Source: Caldithrix sp.
GTDB lineage: Bacteria > KSB1 > UBA2214 > DYKH01
DNA length: 64,000 nt
Direction: 5' to 3'
NCBI GenBank assembly: GCA_020722685.1
Contig: DYKH01000008.1
Span: forward strand, 1-64,000
Part shown: positions 35,548-44,880 of the stretch, piece by piece
Layout of the letters: each line of letters begins with the position of its first letter
Position numbering within the stretch: the first letter of the stretch is position 1
Position numbers and translations under genes: made by a program
The notes under the pieces: generated by a model
What the model was told of the DNA's origin: nothing
Database searches by the model: none
What the model saw: only the letters and a program-made list of their open reading frames with translations

Positions 35548-35654
35548 TTCCAGTAACCGCCACGTTTGCCGCGGCAGTAGGCAGCATTCCGGAGGTTCTG
35601 TAATCCAACCCCCAAAACGCAGCCTGACAGGTCACAATAGAATATAGGTCTACG

Positions 35655-36347
35655 ATGGCAGAAATAAAAAAACACAACAGTCCCGGCCGGCTCATCGCCG
35701 TGGAAGGCCTGGACGGATCGGGAAAATCCACTCAGGTGTACCTCCTAAAACGCTACCTGGAGCTGGAGGGATACAAGGTTTTCTTCACCGAGTGGAATTC
35801 GTCGCTCTTGGTTAAGAACGCGACTAAGAAGGGCAAGAAGGCTCAGTTGCTGACCCCGACCACTTTTTCGCTGATTCATTGCACCGATTTTGCCGACCGT
35901 TATGAGCGGCAAATTTGGCCGCTGCTTTGCGCCGGATATATCGTATTGGCGGATCGTTACTTTTTCACCGCGTTTGCCAGAGACGTAGCGCGCGGCTGCG
36001 ACCCAGAGTGGGTTCAAACTATGTACAGCTTTGCCACACTCCCGGATATTACTTTTTTCTTCAAAGTACCTCTGGAAACGGCCATATCTCGCATCCTGGA
36101 AGGCAGACCGGTGCTAAAGTACCATGAAGCCGGGATGGATTTGGGCTTATCGTCCGATCCTTACGAGAGCTTCCGTATCTTCCAAGGCATGATCGACAGA
36201 GGCTATGACGAAATGGCGCAAAAGTTCGGCTTTACCATCATCGACGCCTCGCAGCCGGTCGACAAGCAGCAACAACTTGTCCGTCAGATTGTCGCGGAGA
36301 ACATCGACCTGCCCGCGTACAAGTGGAGAGTGAGGAGAAAGGTATGA
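35655..36347 (+). CDS. Thymidylate-kinase-like P-loop kinase, first copy (intact Walker A)
   Basis: 230 residues. Walker A is VEGLDGSGKSTQ (Lys24), close to TMK and other COG0125 kinases. The base-side motif is DRYFFTAFARDVARGCDPEW, which lacks the SxxAYQG of true dTMP kinases; a later motif, YHEAGMDLGLSSD, is shared with its neighbour. The usual LID arginines are not in a clear pattern. So this is a TMK-like kinase whose substrate may not be dTMP. The next gene starts inside its stop codon (ATGA overlap). The cluster contains CHAD and Ppx genes, so a polyphosphate-linked nucleotide or phosphate transfer role is possible but inferred. Confidence 0.8.
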   Translation: MAEIKKHNSPGRLIAVEGLDGSGKSTQVYLLKRYLELEGYKVFFTEWNSSLLVKNATKKGKKAQLLTPTTFSLIHCTDFADRYERQIWPLLCAGYIVLADRYFFTAFARDVARGCDPEWVQTMYSFATLPDITFFFKVPLETAISRILEGRPVLKYHEAGMDLGLSSDPYESFRIFQGMIDRGYDEMAQKFGFTIIDASQPVDKQQQLVRQIVAENIDLPAYKWRVRRKV

Positions 36348-37054
36348 CATTTTACGGTAAAGGTCTGCCCAACGTCAATGTTAGCTCGCTGACGGGTAAG
36401 CTCATCGTCATAGAAGGGGCGGATGGCTCCGGCCGCTCCACGCAAATCCAGTTGCTAACCAATTGGCTGGAAGGCCACGGTTTTGCCACCGTGAACGTCG
36501 GGCTAAAACGCTCCAATCTGGTGAGCGCCCAGCTGGAAGAAGCCATGCAGGGGAACGTTCTATCACCTATCACTTTGAGCTTGTTCTATGCGACGGATTT
36601 TGCCGATCAGTTGGAGAACAATATCGTTCCCGCGCTGAAGGCCGGCTTTATCGTCTTAGCCGACCGTTACATCTACACCCTCATGGCGCGCGACATCGTC
36701 CGCGGCGGGGATCGCGAGTGGCTGGAATCGCTCTATGGCCTGGCGCTGGTTCCGGATGCCGTCTTTTACCTGGAAGTTTCCCCGCGCTTTTTGGTGGAGC
36801 GCAATTTTCAAAAGAACTCCAGCCTGGACTATTGGGAGTCAGGAATGGACGTGCGCTCCTCGCGCGACATTTTTGACAATTTCATCCGCTACCAGCGCAA
36901 AATGCGAGCTGAGTTCAAGCGCATGCAAGAGCACTATAAATTCGAAGTGATAAACGGTAACCGATCGCCTATGGCGATTGCCCGAGAGCTGCAGGCCAAA
37001 GTGGAAAAGCTCTTGAGCAACTCTCTCTCCGCCTCATCGTTGCGAACAAGCTGA
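36344..37054 (+). CDS. Thymidylate-kinase-like protein, second copy with Walker-A Arg
   Basis: 236 residues from the ATG at 36344 (GAGGAGAAAGG just before; 4-base overlap with the previous gene). It resembles the preceding gene throughout: IVIEGADGSGRSTQ, ADRYIYTLMARDIVRGGDREW, DYWESGMDV. The Walker-A Lys is Arg31 (codon CGC at 36434-36436). In P-loop kinases Lys to Arg usually weakens or abolishes phosphoryl transfer, so this copy may be a regulatory partner for the first. Its fold motifs are otherwise kept, and codon use and frame show no decay. Two overlapping paralogues suggest a complex of the two. Confidence 0.8.
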   Translation: MTFYGKGLPNVNVSSLTGKLIVIEGADGSGRSTQIQLLTNWLEGHGFATVNVGLKRSNLVSAQLEEAMQGNVLSPITLSLFYATDFADQLENNIVPALKAGFIVLADRYIYTLMARDIVRGGDREWLESLYGLALVPDAVFYLEVSPRFLVERNFQKNSSLDYWESGMDVRSSRDIFDNFIRYQRKMRAEFKRMQEHYKFEVINGNRSPMAIARELQAKVEKLLSNSLSASSLRTS

Positions 37055-37064
37055 AGGATGTGTT

Positions 37065-37406
37065 ATGGCAAGAAAATCGCCGGCAGCGGCGACAACAAAG
37101 ACCGATAATCTCACGATGTTGCAAAAGGAGCTTTTGTCGGAGCTCGGCAATTTGCGGAGCATCTTCAGAGATATAGCCTCGCGCTATCAAACGAACTTGG
37201 AAGCCGAGATGGTCTCCTGTATCAATATGCTCTCGGTTTCTGAAGAAGGAGAAAAAGCTCCTGCACTTCAAGACAAAAAACAACTCAAAGCCATGCTGGA
37301 ATCCGTGCGTCAGCTTAGGCTCAAGCCTCAAAAGGGACGCCTGAAAGATATCCGCAAGATCGACGATACCGTAAGCGACCTCTATGCTGCTTTGGTGGGT
37401 CATTAA
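37065..37406 (+). CDS. Small unknown helical protein
   Basis: 113 residues, 10 bases after the second kinase-like gene with a GAAGGATG site before the ATG. A Lys/Ala/Thr-rich start (ARKSPAAATTKTDN) leads to three helices; the middle is acidic, the end basic (LRLKPQKGRLKDIRKIDD). No family is recognised and no membrane or export segment is present. The basic, low-complexity N-terminus would suit nucleic-acid or polyphosphate contact, but this is only an idea from the context. Confidence 0.6.
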   Translation: MARKSPAAATTKTDNLTMLQKELLSELGNLRSIFRDIASRYQTNLEAEMVSCINMLSVSEEGEKAPALQDKKQLKAMLESVRQLRLKPQKGRLKDIRKIDDTVSDLYAALVGH

Positions 37407-37460
37407 GAGGCAGGCAGAGATAACCTTTCTCTCAGGGAAATCACATCCCTTTCACACACT

Positions 37461-38366
37461 ATGGCTCACAAGCTGCTGAAAGAAGCCTTGAATTTGCGCT
37501 GGCTCAAGCTGCAAAAAGAATTGGCAAAGTGTTGCCAAAAGGCCGACGTTGAGGCGATTCATGACTTGCGCGTCTCCATCCGTCGCTTCAATGCCGCCAT
37601 TGATGCCATCGATTTTCTGCATAGCAATGCCGGCGTTCGCAAGACCAAGAAGGAGCTGAAAAAGCTCATGCGCCCATTGGGGAATTTACGCGACCTGCAC
37701 GTTCAAAGAGAATGGCTTCTCGATCTGTTTCGCCCAGCGGACTGCGCCGGAATCAACCAATATCTAATAAGGCTCACCAATAAAGAAGGCAAAATTGCTA
37801 ACAAGATAATGCCGATTATCAGACATTTCAAGCCCCAGCAAACGGCTTCGTTCGTGGAAGAATATTTGCAAAATACTGACCATGATTGGCCGGCCACGAA
37901 GGTCCGTTCTGGAATTGCCGGCTATTTGCTCAAACTGTATGAGGAGCTGTTAAGCTGGGAAACCGCCGCCACGTCCCTGGACGATACGGTTGGCACCCAC
38001 AAGATGCGCATCGCTTTCAAGCGTTATCGATACGCTTGCGAGGTCGCCCTGCCGTTCATGCGGCGTTCCGCCAAGGCGGAGGTGGCACATTTGCAAACCT
38101 ATCAAAACCTATTGGGCCAAATCCATGATTTGGACGTATTGCACGAAAAACTCTCGGCATTCTCGGAAAAGGCCAAACGCACCGAGTGGGAGAAGACGGA
38201 TTTGCAGCGGGCATTAGACACGTTATGCCTCAAAAAATCCGATTTGCGCCGCCAGTTTGTGTCTCAATTCGCCATCAACAAGGAGCGGATCAACGTGCAG
38301 CGCTTGCTGCTGGCGCCGTCCACATTGAGGCGAAAATTGCGCTTGACTGCCCCAAAAGCCACGTAG
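37461..38366 (+). CDS. CHAD-domain protein
   Basis: 301 residues. CHAD is an all-helical domain with conserved His and many basic residues that bind inorganic polyphosphate. Visible here: VEAIHDLRVSIRRFNAAIDAI (the HDxRVxxRR signature), KKLMRPLGNLRDLHVQREWL, then TVGTHKMRIAFKRYRYACE as the second repeat with the HxxRI pattern, and LLGQIHDLDVLHEKL. It is the CHAD domain alone, without a CYTH partner. It is 54 bases after the small unknown gene and 70 bases before Ppx, consistent with polyphosphate handling together with that phosphatase. Confidence 0.9.
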   Translation: MAHKLLKEALNLRWLKLQKELAKCCQKADVEAIHDLRVSIRRFNAAIDAIDFLHSNAGVRKTKKELKKLMRPLGNLRDLHVQREWLLDLFRPADCAGINQYLIRLTNKEGKIANKIMPIIRHFKPQQTASFVEEYLQNTDHDWPATKVRSGIAGYLLKLYEELLSWETAATSLDDTVGTHKMRIAFKRYRYACEVALPFMRRSAKAEVAHLQTYQNLLGQIHDLDVLHEKLSAFSEKAKRTEWEKTDLQRALDTLCLKKSDLRRQFVSQFAINKERINVQRLLLAPSTLRRKLRLTAPKAT

Positions 38367-38436
38367 CTTGTCCACCATCCTAAAGGCGCCCGCGTTTCTC
38401 TTGCCTGCTTTTTACCCTATCGAGCACAGATTCTTT

Positions 38437-39342
38437 ATGACTCGCAAAGCTTCGATCGACATTGGCACCAACTCGACCCGGCTTCTGATAGCCGACATTG
38501 AGGATACAGGAACGATCATTCCCGTCCGCTACCATGAGCGGATCACGCGTTTGGGCAGTGGAATAGATTCTTCCGGCCATCTTGTTTTTCCGGCGATGGA
38601 GGGAGTCATTCAAGTGCTACAAGAGTATCGGAGCATCGGCAAGCAGATGGGTGCAACTTTCTTCAAAGTCTTTGCGACCAGTGCGACGCGTGAAGCCGGC
38701 AATCGAAATGAGTTTTTGAGACTGATCTTAGAGCGCACCGGCTTTTCGTGTCAAATCCTGTCCGGTGAAGAAGAAGCGCAGCTTTCTTTCTTGGGTTGTA
38801 TCAGCGACATGGAGTCGCAACAGCAGGTTTTAGTTTGCGATATCGGCGGCGGCAGCACAGAGTTCGTTTTGGGGGAGAAACAAGAAATGATCATGGCGAA
38901 AAGCCTGAAGATCGGCAGCCGGAGAATGCACCAGGATTTTCTGCACTCTGATCCAGTGAGGGAAGCGGAAGTGGAAAAACTGCAGACTCGATTGGCTGAA
39001 TCCTTGCATTCCGGATTGGAATTATTTCCGCAGAAGGTTTCGGAGTGCGTCTGTGTCGGCGGAACCGCAACGACCCTGGCAACCATGGACGCAAGCTTGG
39101 ATTTCTCTCAATCTGAGAAGGCGCACAAGTATTCTCTGACGAAAACCAATCTGGATTCGCTCATCCAAGAACTGGCCGAAAAATCGATTGAAAGAAGAAA
39201 GACTATTGTTGGTTTGAATCCCGACCGCGCTGACGTGATCTTAGCCGGGGCGATGATCGTACGGGCCATATTGCAGCGCTTTGGCTGCGAGCAGACCCAC
39301 ATCAGCATCCGCGATCTTCTCTTCGGAGCGCTTTTGGAATGA
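38437..39342 (+). CDS. Ppx/GppA exopolyphosphatase-type enzyme, catalytic half
   Basis: 301 residues from the ATG at 38437; a longer frame from 38368 begins with TTG and adds an unlikely leader. ASKHA fold: SIDIGTNSTRLLIADIE (phosphate 1), FATSATREAGNRNEF, VCDIGGGSTEFVLGE (phosphate 2), CVCVGGTATTLATMD (adenosine). The E. coli enzymes have about 500 residues with extra HD-type domains; here the C-terminal HD portion is a separate gene overlapping by 4 bases. Activity may be on polyphosphate or on pppGpp; the sequence cannot decide. Confidence 0.92.
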   Translation: MTRKASIDIGTNSTRLLIADIEDTGTIIPVRYHERITRLGSGIDSSGHLVFPAMEGVIQVLQEYRSIGKQMGATFFKVFATSATREAGNRNEFLRLILERTGFSCQILSGEEEAQLSFLGCISDMESQQQVLVCDIGGGSTEFVLGEKQEMIMAKSLKIGSRRMHQDFLHSDPVREAEVEKLQTRLAESLHSGLELFPQKVSECVCVGGTATTLATMDASLDFSQSEKAHKYSLTKTNLDSLIQELAEKSIERRKTIVGLNPDRADVILAGAMIVRAILQRFGCEQTHISIRDLLFGALLE

Positions 39343-39968
39343 AGGTCGATCGCATAATAGAACGCGGCGAGCCAAATCGCATGGACGCCGCAATCAGCCT
39401 GATGCAGCAATTCGATTCCGAGCCGTCCCATGCCATGCAGGTCGCCAAGTTGGCCTTGCAGCTATTTGACGAGTTGGCTTTTTTTCATGGCTTGGGGCGA
39501 ATGCAGCGTGAGCTGTTGGAAGCTTCGGCCTATTTGCACGACATCGGCTGGTCACGGGGAGCAAAGGCGCATCACAAAAGCTCCATGCAAATGATCTTGG
39601 GCCATCCTTTGCCCGGCTGGTCAAGGGAAGAGATTCTGATCATTGCCAATGTGGCCCGTTATCACACCAAAGCCATACCCAAGTCGAGTCATGAAATGTT
39701 TGCGGCGCTTTCGGAAGCCAATCAACGGATTGTTCGCAAACTGGCGGCCATTTTGCGTGTCGCTGATGGTTTGGATAGATCACATGAGGGCATTGTCCAA
39801 GGCTTGCAATGCCGGATGGAAGATGGTCAATTCAAGCTGACGCTCTTTTGCCGGGGAAGGCTTGGTGCAGAGCAGTATGCGTTTGAGCGAAAGCGAGATT
39901 TGTTCGAGAAAGTGTTTGCGACCTCCATCGTGATTGCTCAAACAAAAGGTCCGATTCTGAAGCAATGA
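39339..39968 (+). CDS. HD-domain protein (separate C-terminal half of Ppx/GppA)
   Basis: 209 residues, ATG overlapping the Ppx stop (ATGA). HD signature: LEASAYLHDIGW with the following AKAHHKSSMQM, LPGWSREEILIIANVARYHTKA, and ILRVADGLDRSH, as in the HD domain that follows the catalytic domain in long Ppx/GppA proteins. The fold may bind metal (His, Asp, His, Asp). Probably it forms a complex with the Ppx half and affects its substrate or processivity; it might also hydrolyse a nucleotide alone. It ends the operon, 50 or so bases before a terminator. Confidence 0.85.
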   Translation: MKVDRIIERGEPNRMDAAISLMQQFDSEPSHAMQVAKLALQLFDELAFFHGLGRMQRELLEASAYLHDIGWSRGAKAHHKSSMQMILGHPLPGWSREEILIIANVARYHTKAIPKSSHEMFAALSEANQRIVRKLAAILRVADGLDRSHEGIVQGLQCRMEDGQFKLTLFCRGRLGAEQYAFERKRDLFEKVFATSIVIAQTKGPILKQ

Positions 39969-40020
39969 CTCTTCCTAGTAGTCATTTTTGCCGATCATCA
40001 GTTCCCAAATTTCACCGACC

Positions 40021-40062
40021 ATCAAAAAAAGCCAGAAATCGAGTTCTTTCTGGCTTTTTGAT
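40021..40062. terminator. Bidirectional intrinsic terminator
   Basis: AAAAAAAGCCAGAAA, an 8-base loop, TTTCTGGCTTTTTGAT: an A-T flanked GC core giving a T-run on either strand. It separates the Ppx/HD operon (+) from the DHOD-like gene (-), which converge here. Confidence 0.88.
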
Positions 40063-40158
40063 TTTGTCCTTTGTCCCTCGCGGTCAAACATGTTCAACCA
40101 TGTTTGCGGGCAATGGCCCTACGATTCAGGATGGAAGATCGGGTCCAACTTTTGGACT

Positions 40159-41172
40159 CTACGCGGCATGTTGCGAAAACATACTCGCCCTCACATTCAA
40201 TGCCTTCACATAATTCGCACGCTCAAACGCAGCCGGCTCGGCCACGGACTTTTGACTCATGCTTCCCTTCATCGCTTTGATGGAATCGTATTCATGAGCT
40301 TCCATCCAATCCTGCATATCCCTTAAGACCTTGATGAGATGATTCGGCCCGTTGAGGAGCAGAGCGGCACACATCTGGGTGACATCCGCGCCGGCCATGA
40401 TCAGCTTGATGGCGTCTTCTGCCGTGTGGACGCCGGAGGTGCCGGCCATACTGGCTTGGATTTTGCCGTACAGGATGGCGATCCAGCGCAGAGGCAGCCG
40501 CAGATCTTTCGAGTTGCTCAAGACCACGCCCGGCTTGACCTCCAGATTCTCCAAATCGAGATCTGGCTGATAAAAGCGATTGAACATGACCAGCGCATCG
40601 GCGCCGTCTTCGTCCAATTCTTTGGCCATCCGCGCCAGGGAGCTAAAATAGGGACTCAGCTTCATCGCTACGGGAATCTTGACGTTCGCCTTGACCGCCC
40701 GCAGTATCTCCCGGTAGAGATTCTCGATTTGCCGGCATTCCTGATTGAGATTGGTCGGCACGAAGTAAATATTCAACTCCAAAGCATCGGCGCCGGCTTG
40801 TTCAATCCTTTTTGCATAATCGATCCAGCCACCGGTGGAGACGCCATTGAGGCTGCCGATAATGGGGATGCTGGTGGCTTCCTTGGCCTTGCGGATGTGC
40901 TGCAAGTACTCTTCCGGTCCCAAATTGTATTCGTCCTGCCTGGGGAAGTAGCTCAGAGCCTCTGCAAAACTTTCGGTCCCATAATTGAGAAAGTGGTCCA
41001 ATTCTTCGGCTTCGAAAGAAATCTGTTCTTCAAAAATCGAATACATGACAATGGCTGATGCCCCGGCATCCTCAAGCTTCTTGATCGTATCCAATTCCTT
41101 GGATAGTGGAGAGGACGATGGCACCAACGGATTTTTCAACTTTAAGCCCATATAGGTCGTTGTCAGATCCAT
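40159..41172 (-). CDS. Dihydroorotate-dehydrogenase-like flavoprotein
   Basis: 337 residues, FMN TIM barrel. Start preceded by AAGGATAGAG. Family signs are the opening [22 protein letters not shown], then [11 protein letters not shown] and [39 protein letters not shown], and [23 protein letters not shown]. This is the branch often annotated DHOD-like and commonly found beside NifJ, rather than the true PyrD used in pyrimidine synthesis. It starts 123 bases after the NifJ stop on the same strand, which suggests shared expression. The substrate is not known from sequence. Confidence 0.85.
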   Translation of the reverse strand: MDLTTTYMGLKLKNPLVPSSSPLSKELDTIKKLEDAGASAIVMYSIFEEQISFEAEELDHFLNYGTESFAEALSYFPRQDEYNLGPEEYLQHIRKAKEATSIPIIGSLNGVSTGGWIDYAKRIEQAGADALELNIYFVPTNLNQECRQIENLYREILRAVKANVKIPVAMKLSPYFSSLARMAKELDEDGADALVMFNRFYQPDLDLENLEVKPGVVLSNSKDLRLPLRWIAILYGKIQASMAGTSGVHTAEDAIKLIMAGADVTQMCAALLLNGPNHLIKVLRDMQDWMEAHEYDSIKAMKGSMSQKSVAEPAAFERANYVKALNVRASMFSQHAA

Positions 41173-41295
41173 TTTTACTCTATCCTTTCATTTTTCCTGC
41201 CAACAATGGCAAAACCATTCGGACAGTTTTGCCACTGAATCATTTTTGATTATCACTGCACTTGCAAAGTCGAGCGATTCGATAGAAGAGTCGGA

Positions 41296-44200
41296 TTATT
41301 CCTCGGCAGCTTGCTTCTTGCCGTCACCGTATTCCATAGAGGCCCATTTTTCGTAGAGACTCCAACGGGCGTGCGATTCCTTTTGCGCCAGATCGAGCAG
41401 CATCTTAGCTCGCTCGGGCTTGCTTTTGGTGAGCATCTTAAAACGAGTTTCACGATAAGCAAAATCCTCGTAGGAAATGGACGGCGCCTTGGAATCCAGC
41501 TTGAGCGGATTTTGTCCTTCTTTTTCCAACATGGGATTGAAGCGGAACAACGGGTAGTGTCCGCTTTCCACGGCCGCTTTTTGTTCTTCCATTCCTTTGT
41601 TCATAGGGATGCCATGAGCGATACAATGGGAATAGGCGATGATGATGCTCGGACCTTCATAGGCATCTGCTTCCATGAAGGCACGTACGGTTTGTAGATC
41701 ATTGTAGCCCATAGCAACGCGAGCAACGTAGATGTTGCCGTAGGTCATGAAGATCATGCCCATATCTTTCTTGGGCAGTGGCTTGCCGGCCGCGGCAAAC
41801 TTGGCTACGGCTCCCAGCGGTGTCGATTTGGACATTTGCCCGCCGGTATTGGAATAGACCTCCGTATCCAGCACGAGGGCATTTACATTTCGCCCACTGG
41901 CCAAGACGTGATCCAAGCCGCCGTAACCGATGTCGTAGGCCCAGCCATCACCGCCGACGATCCAGACGCTTTTCTTCACCAGCATGTCAGCCAGGGATAG
42001 CAATTGCTTGGCATCGGTGGATTGCAGACCGGATAATTTTTCTTTTAGTATGGCCACCCGCTCCCTTTGGTCGTATATGCCAATCTCTGTGCTCTGATCT
42101 GCCGTTAACAGAGCCGTTGCCAATTCATCGCCGATTTGGCTCGCAAGCCGCTTGACCAACTCTTTAGCAAACTCGGAATGCTTATCGATGGTCAAGCGGT
42201 AGCCCAAGCCAAACTCGGCATTGTCTTCGAACAGCGAGTTGGACCAAGCCGGCCCACGCCCATCTCTGTTGATGGTATATGGGAAGGTCGGCAAATTGGC
42301 GCCATAGATGGAGGAGCAGCCGGTGGCGTTGGCGATGATGGCGCGATCGCCAAACAACTGGCTGAGCAGCTTGATGTAGGGCGTCTCGCCGCAGCCGGCG
42401 CAGGCACCGGAATACTCGAACAGCGGCTGCAAAAACTGCGAGCCTTTGACGGTGCCGATCTTAACTTCGCGACGATCCAAATCCGGCAGAGCGAGGAAAA
42501 AGTCATAGTTCTCACGCTCCTGTTCACGAATGGGCGGTTGTGGAGCCATGTTGATGGCCTTGAGTCCGACCTGCGTTTTGTTCTTCGCGGGACAAACCTC
42601 GACGCACAGCCCGCAGCCGGTACAGTCCTCAGGCGCGACTTGCAGGGTATACTTCCATCCCTCCGGAAAGTCCTTGCCTCTCGACGCAATAGACTTGAAA
42701 GTGGCGGGAGCACCCTTCAGATGTACGGGATCATAAACCTTTTGCCGGATGGAGGCATGGGGACAAACCATCACACACTTGCCGCACTGGATGCAGACCT
42801 CCGGATCCCAAACCGGAATCTCCAGAGCGATGTTGCGCTTTTCCCATTGCGTGGTGCCGACGGCAAAGGTGCCGTCCACCGGAAAAGCACTCACGGGCAC
42901 GTCATCACCTTTACCGATGATGATTTTGGCCACCACATTGCGCACGAACTCCGGCGATTTGGCCGGAACTACCGCCGGCATTTCCTTTTTGCTGGTCACC
43001 GACTTGGGCACCTTTACTTCATGCAGATGCGCCAAGGTTTGATCCACGGCCTGGAAATTCTGCTGGACGATCTGCTCACCCTTTTTGCCATAGGTCTTGC
43101 GGATCGTATCCTTGATGTAGCCAATGGCCACGTCTCTCGGCAAAACCCCGGAGATGGCAAAGAAGCAGGTCTGCATAATGGTATTGATGCGCACACCCAT
43201 ACCGGTCTTCTTGGCTACGTCATAGGCGTCGATGACGTAGAATTTCAGTCCCTTGTTCACCATCTCTTCCTGAATGACGCGTGGCAGCGTTTCCCACACC
43301 TTGTCCGCCGGTGTCTGGGTGTTGAGCAAAAAGGTCGCGCCTTCGACGGCCTTTTCCAAGACGTCGAACCGTTCCAAGAAAAATTGCTGGTGGCAGGCGA
43401 CAAAATTGGCGCGATCAATGAGGTAGGTGGAATGAATGGGACGAGGGCCAAAGCGCAAGTGCGAGACCGTCACAGAGCCGGCTTTTCTGGAATCATAGAC
43501 AAAATACCCCTGGGCGTAATTATCGGTCTCTTCGCCGATGATTTTGATCGAGTTCTTATTCGCGCCCACGGTACCGTCGGAGCCGAGTCCGTAAAAGATA
43601 CAGCGGACTACGTCCTGTCTTTCGGTGGTGAAGGCAGGATCATAAGGCAGGCTGGTATGAGCCACGTCATCATTGATGCCGACGGTGAAATGATTCTTCG
43701 GCTGATCCTTTTTCAGCTCATCGAAGACGGCCTTCACCATGGCCGGAGTGAATTCCTTGGAAGACAAACCGTACCGGCCACCGATCACTTTCGGAAATCC
43801 CTTGAGCGGCAATTTGCCCGCCCCCATGGATTCGGCCAAGGCGTTGACAACATCGAGGTACAGCGGCTCGCCGGAGCTGCCGGGCTCTTTGGTTCGGTCC
43901 AAAACGGCAATGGCCCTGACCGTCTTGGGCAAGGCCTTGATGAAATGCTCGATCGAGAATGGCCGGTACAGGCGTACTTTGACCAGTCCCACTTTCTCTC
44001 CCTGCTCATTCAGATACTCCACAGCCTCATGCGCGGCCTCGGCCCCGGAGCCCATCATGACGATAATTCGTTCCGCGTCAGGAGTTCCCACGTAATCAAA
44101 CAAGTGGTATTGGCGACCGGCGACTTTAGCAAACTTGTCCATGCTCTTCTGCACGATCTGCGGGCAAGCGAGATAGTAGGGATTGCAGGTCTCGCGGGCT

Positions 44201-44880
44201 TGAAAGAAAACATCGGGGTTTTGCGCCGTGCCGCGGATGACCGGATGCTCGGGAGAAAGGCCGCGCGAACGATGGGCGAAAACCAAATCGTCATCAATCA
44301 TAGCGCGCAAGTCGTCCATGGTCAATTGCTCAATCTTCTGCACCTCAGAGGAGGAGCGAAAGCCATCAAAAAAGTGGACAAAGGGAATGCGAGCTTCCAA
44401 GGTAGCGGCTTGGGAAATGAGAGCAAAATCCATAATTTCTTGAATACAGTTGGAAGCCAGGAACGCCCAACCCGTGGAACGCGCCGCCATGACATCGCTG
44501 TGATCCCCGAATATGGAAAGCGCATGCGTGGCGACCGTGCGCGCCGAGACGTGGAACACGGTGGAGGTCAACTCCCCCGCAATCTTGAACATATTGGGGA
44601 TCATGAGCAGCAAACCCTGCGAGGCGGTGAAAGTTGTGGTCAGCGCTCCGGTCTGCAACGCCCCATGCACGGCCCCCGATGCCCCGCCCTCGCTTTGCAT
44701 CTCGACGACTTCCGGTACGGTGCCCCATATATTTTTTTGTCCGCTGGCAGAATAGTCATCCGCCCATTCACCCATCGTCGAAGATGGAGTGATTGGGTAA
44801 ATGGCAATCACCTCATTGATTTTGTGGGCTACGTAAGCCGCAGCCTCATTGCCGTCCACGGTTACCATTCTTCTTGACAT
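41296..44880 (-). CDS. nifJ: Pyruvate:ferredoxin (flavodoxin) oxidoreductase
   Basis: 1194 residues, single-chain homodimeric type. Converts pyruvate and CoA to acetyl-CoA, CO2 and reduced ferredoxin, in the cytoplasm. From the start: domain I with VAHKINEVIAIYPITPSSTMGEWAD, domain II, the ferredoxin module with CIQCGKCVMVCP (about 690) and CTGCGLCVEVCPAK (about 745), then CAGCGETPY and the TPP domain with WIVGGDGWAYDIGYGG and SNTGGQ. All clusters and the TPP site are intact. Start: GGAGGTAACG before ATG. An open frame exists on the other strand across most of this gene; it is a shadow. Its presence suggests an anaerobic or facultative lifestyle. Confidence 0.96.
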   Translation of the reverse strand: MSRRMVTVDGNEAAAYVAHKINEVIAIYPITPSSTMGEWADDYSASGQKNIWGTVPEVVEMQSEGGASGAVHGALQTGALTTTFTASQGLLLMIPNMFKIAGELTSTVFHVSARTVATHALSIFGDHSDVMAARSTGWAFLASNCIQEIMDFALISQAATLEARIPFVHFFDGFRSSSEVQKIEQLTMDDLRAMIDDDLVFAHRSRGLSPEHPVIRGTAQNPDVFFQARETCNPYYLACPQIVQKSMDKFAKVAGRQYHLFDYVGTPDAERIIVMMGSGAEAAHEAVEYLNEQGEKVGLVKVRLYRPFSIEHFIKALPKTVRAIAVLDRTKEPGSSGEPLYLDVVNALAESMGAGKLPLKGFPKVIGGRYGLSSKEFTPAMVKAVFDELKKDQPKNHFTVGINDDVAHTSLPYDPAFTTERQDVVRCIFYGLGSDGTVGANKNSIKIIGEETDNYAQGYFVYDSRKAGSVTVSHLRFGPRPIHSTYLIDRANFVACHQQFFLERFDVLEKAVEGATFLLNTQTPADKVWETLPRVIQEEMVNKGLKFYVIDAYDVAKKTGMGVRINTIMQTCFFAISGVLPRDVAIGYIKDTIRKTYGKKGEQIVQQNFQAVDQTLAHLHEVKVPKSVTSKKEMPAVVPAKSPEFVRNVVAKIIIGKGDDVPVSAFPVDGTFAVGTTQWEKRNIALEIPVWDPEVCIQCGKCVMVCPHASIRQKVYDPVHLKGAPATFKSIASRGKDFPEGWKYTLQVAPEDCTGCGLCVEVCPAKNKTQVGLKAINMAPQPPIREQERENYDFFLALPDLDRREVKIGTVKGSQFLQPLFEYSGACAGCGETPYIKLLSQLFGDRAIIANATGCSSIYGANLPTFPYTINRDGRGPAWSNSLFEDNAEFGLGYRLTIDKHSEFAKELVKRLASQIGDELATALLTADQSTEIGIYDQRERVAILKEKLSGLQSTDAKQLLSLADMLVKKSVWIVGGDGWAYDIGYGGLDHVLASGRNVNALVLDTEVYSNTGGQMSKSTPLGAVAKFAAAGKPLPKKDMGMIFMTYGNIYVARVAMGYNDLQTVRAFMEADAYEGPSIIIAYSHCIAHGIPMNKGMEEQKAAVESGHYPLFRFNPMLEKEGQNPLKLDSKAPSISYEDFAYRETRFKMLTKSKPERAKMLLDLAQKESHARWSLYEKWASMEYGDGKKQAAEE

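Noticed and set aside
42136..44877. Open frame of 913 codons on the plus strand opposite nifJ
   Set aside because: It mirrors the codons of a well conserved enzyme, has no domain I recognise and no ribosome site; long antisense frames are common where the sense gene avoids certain codons.
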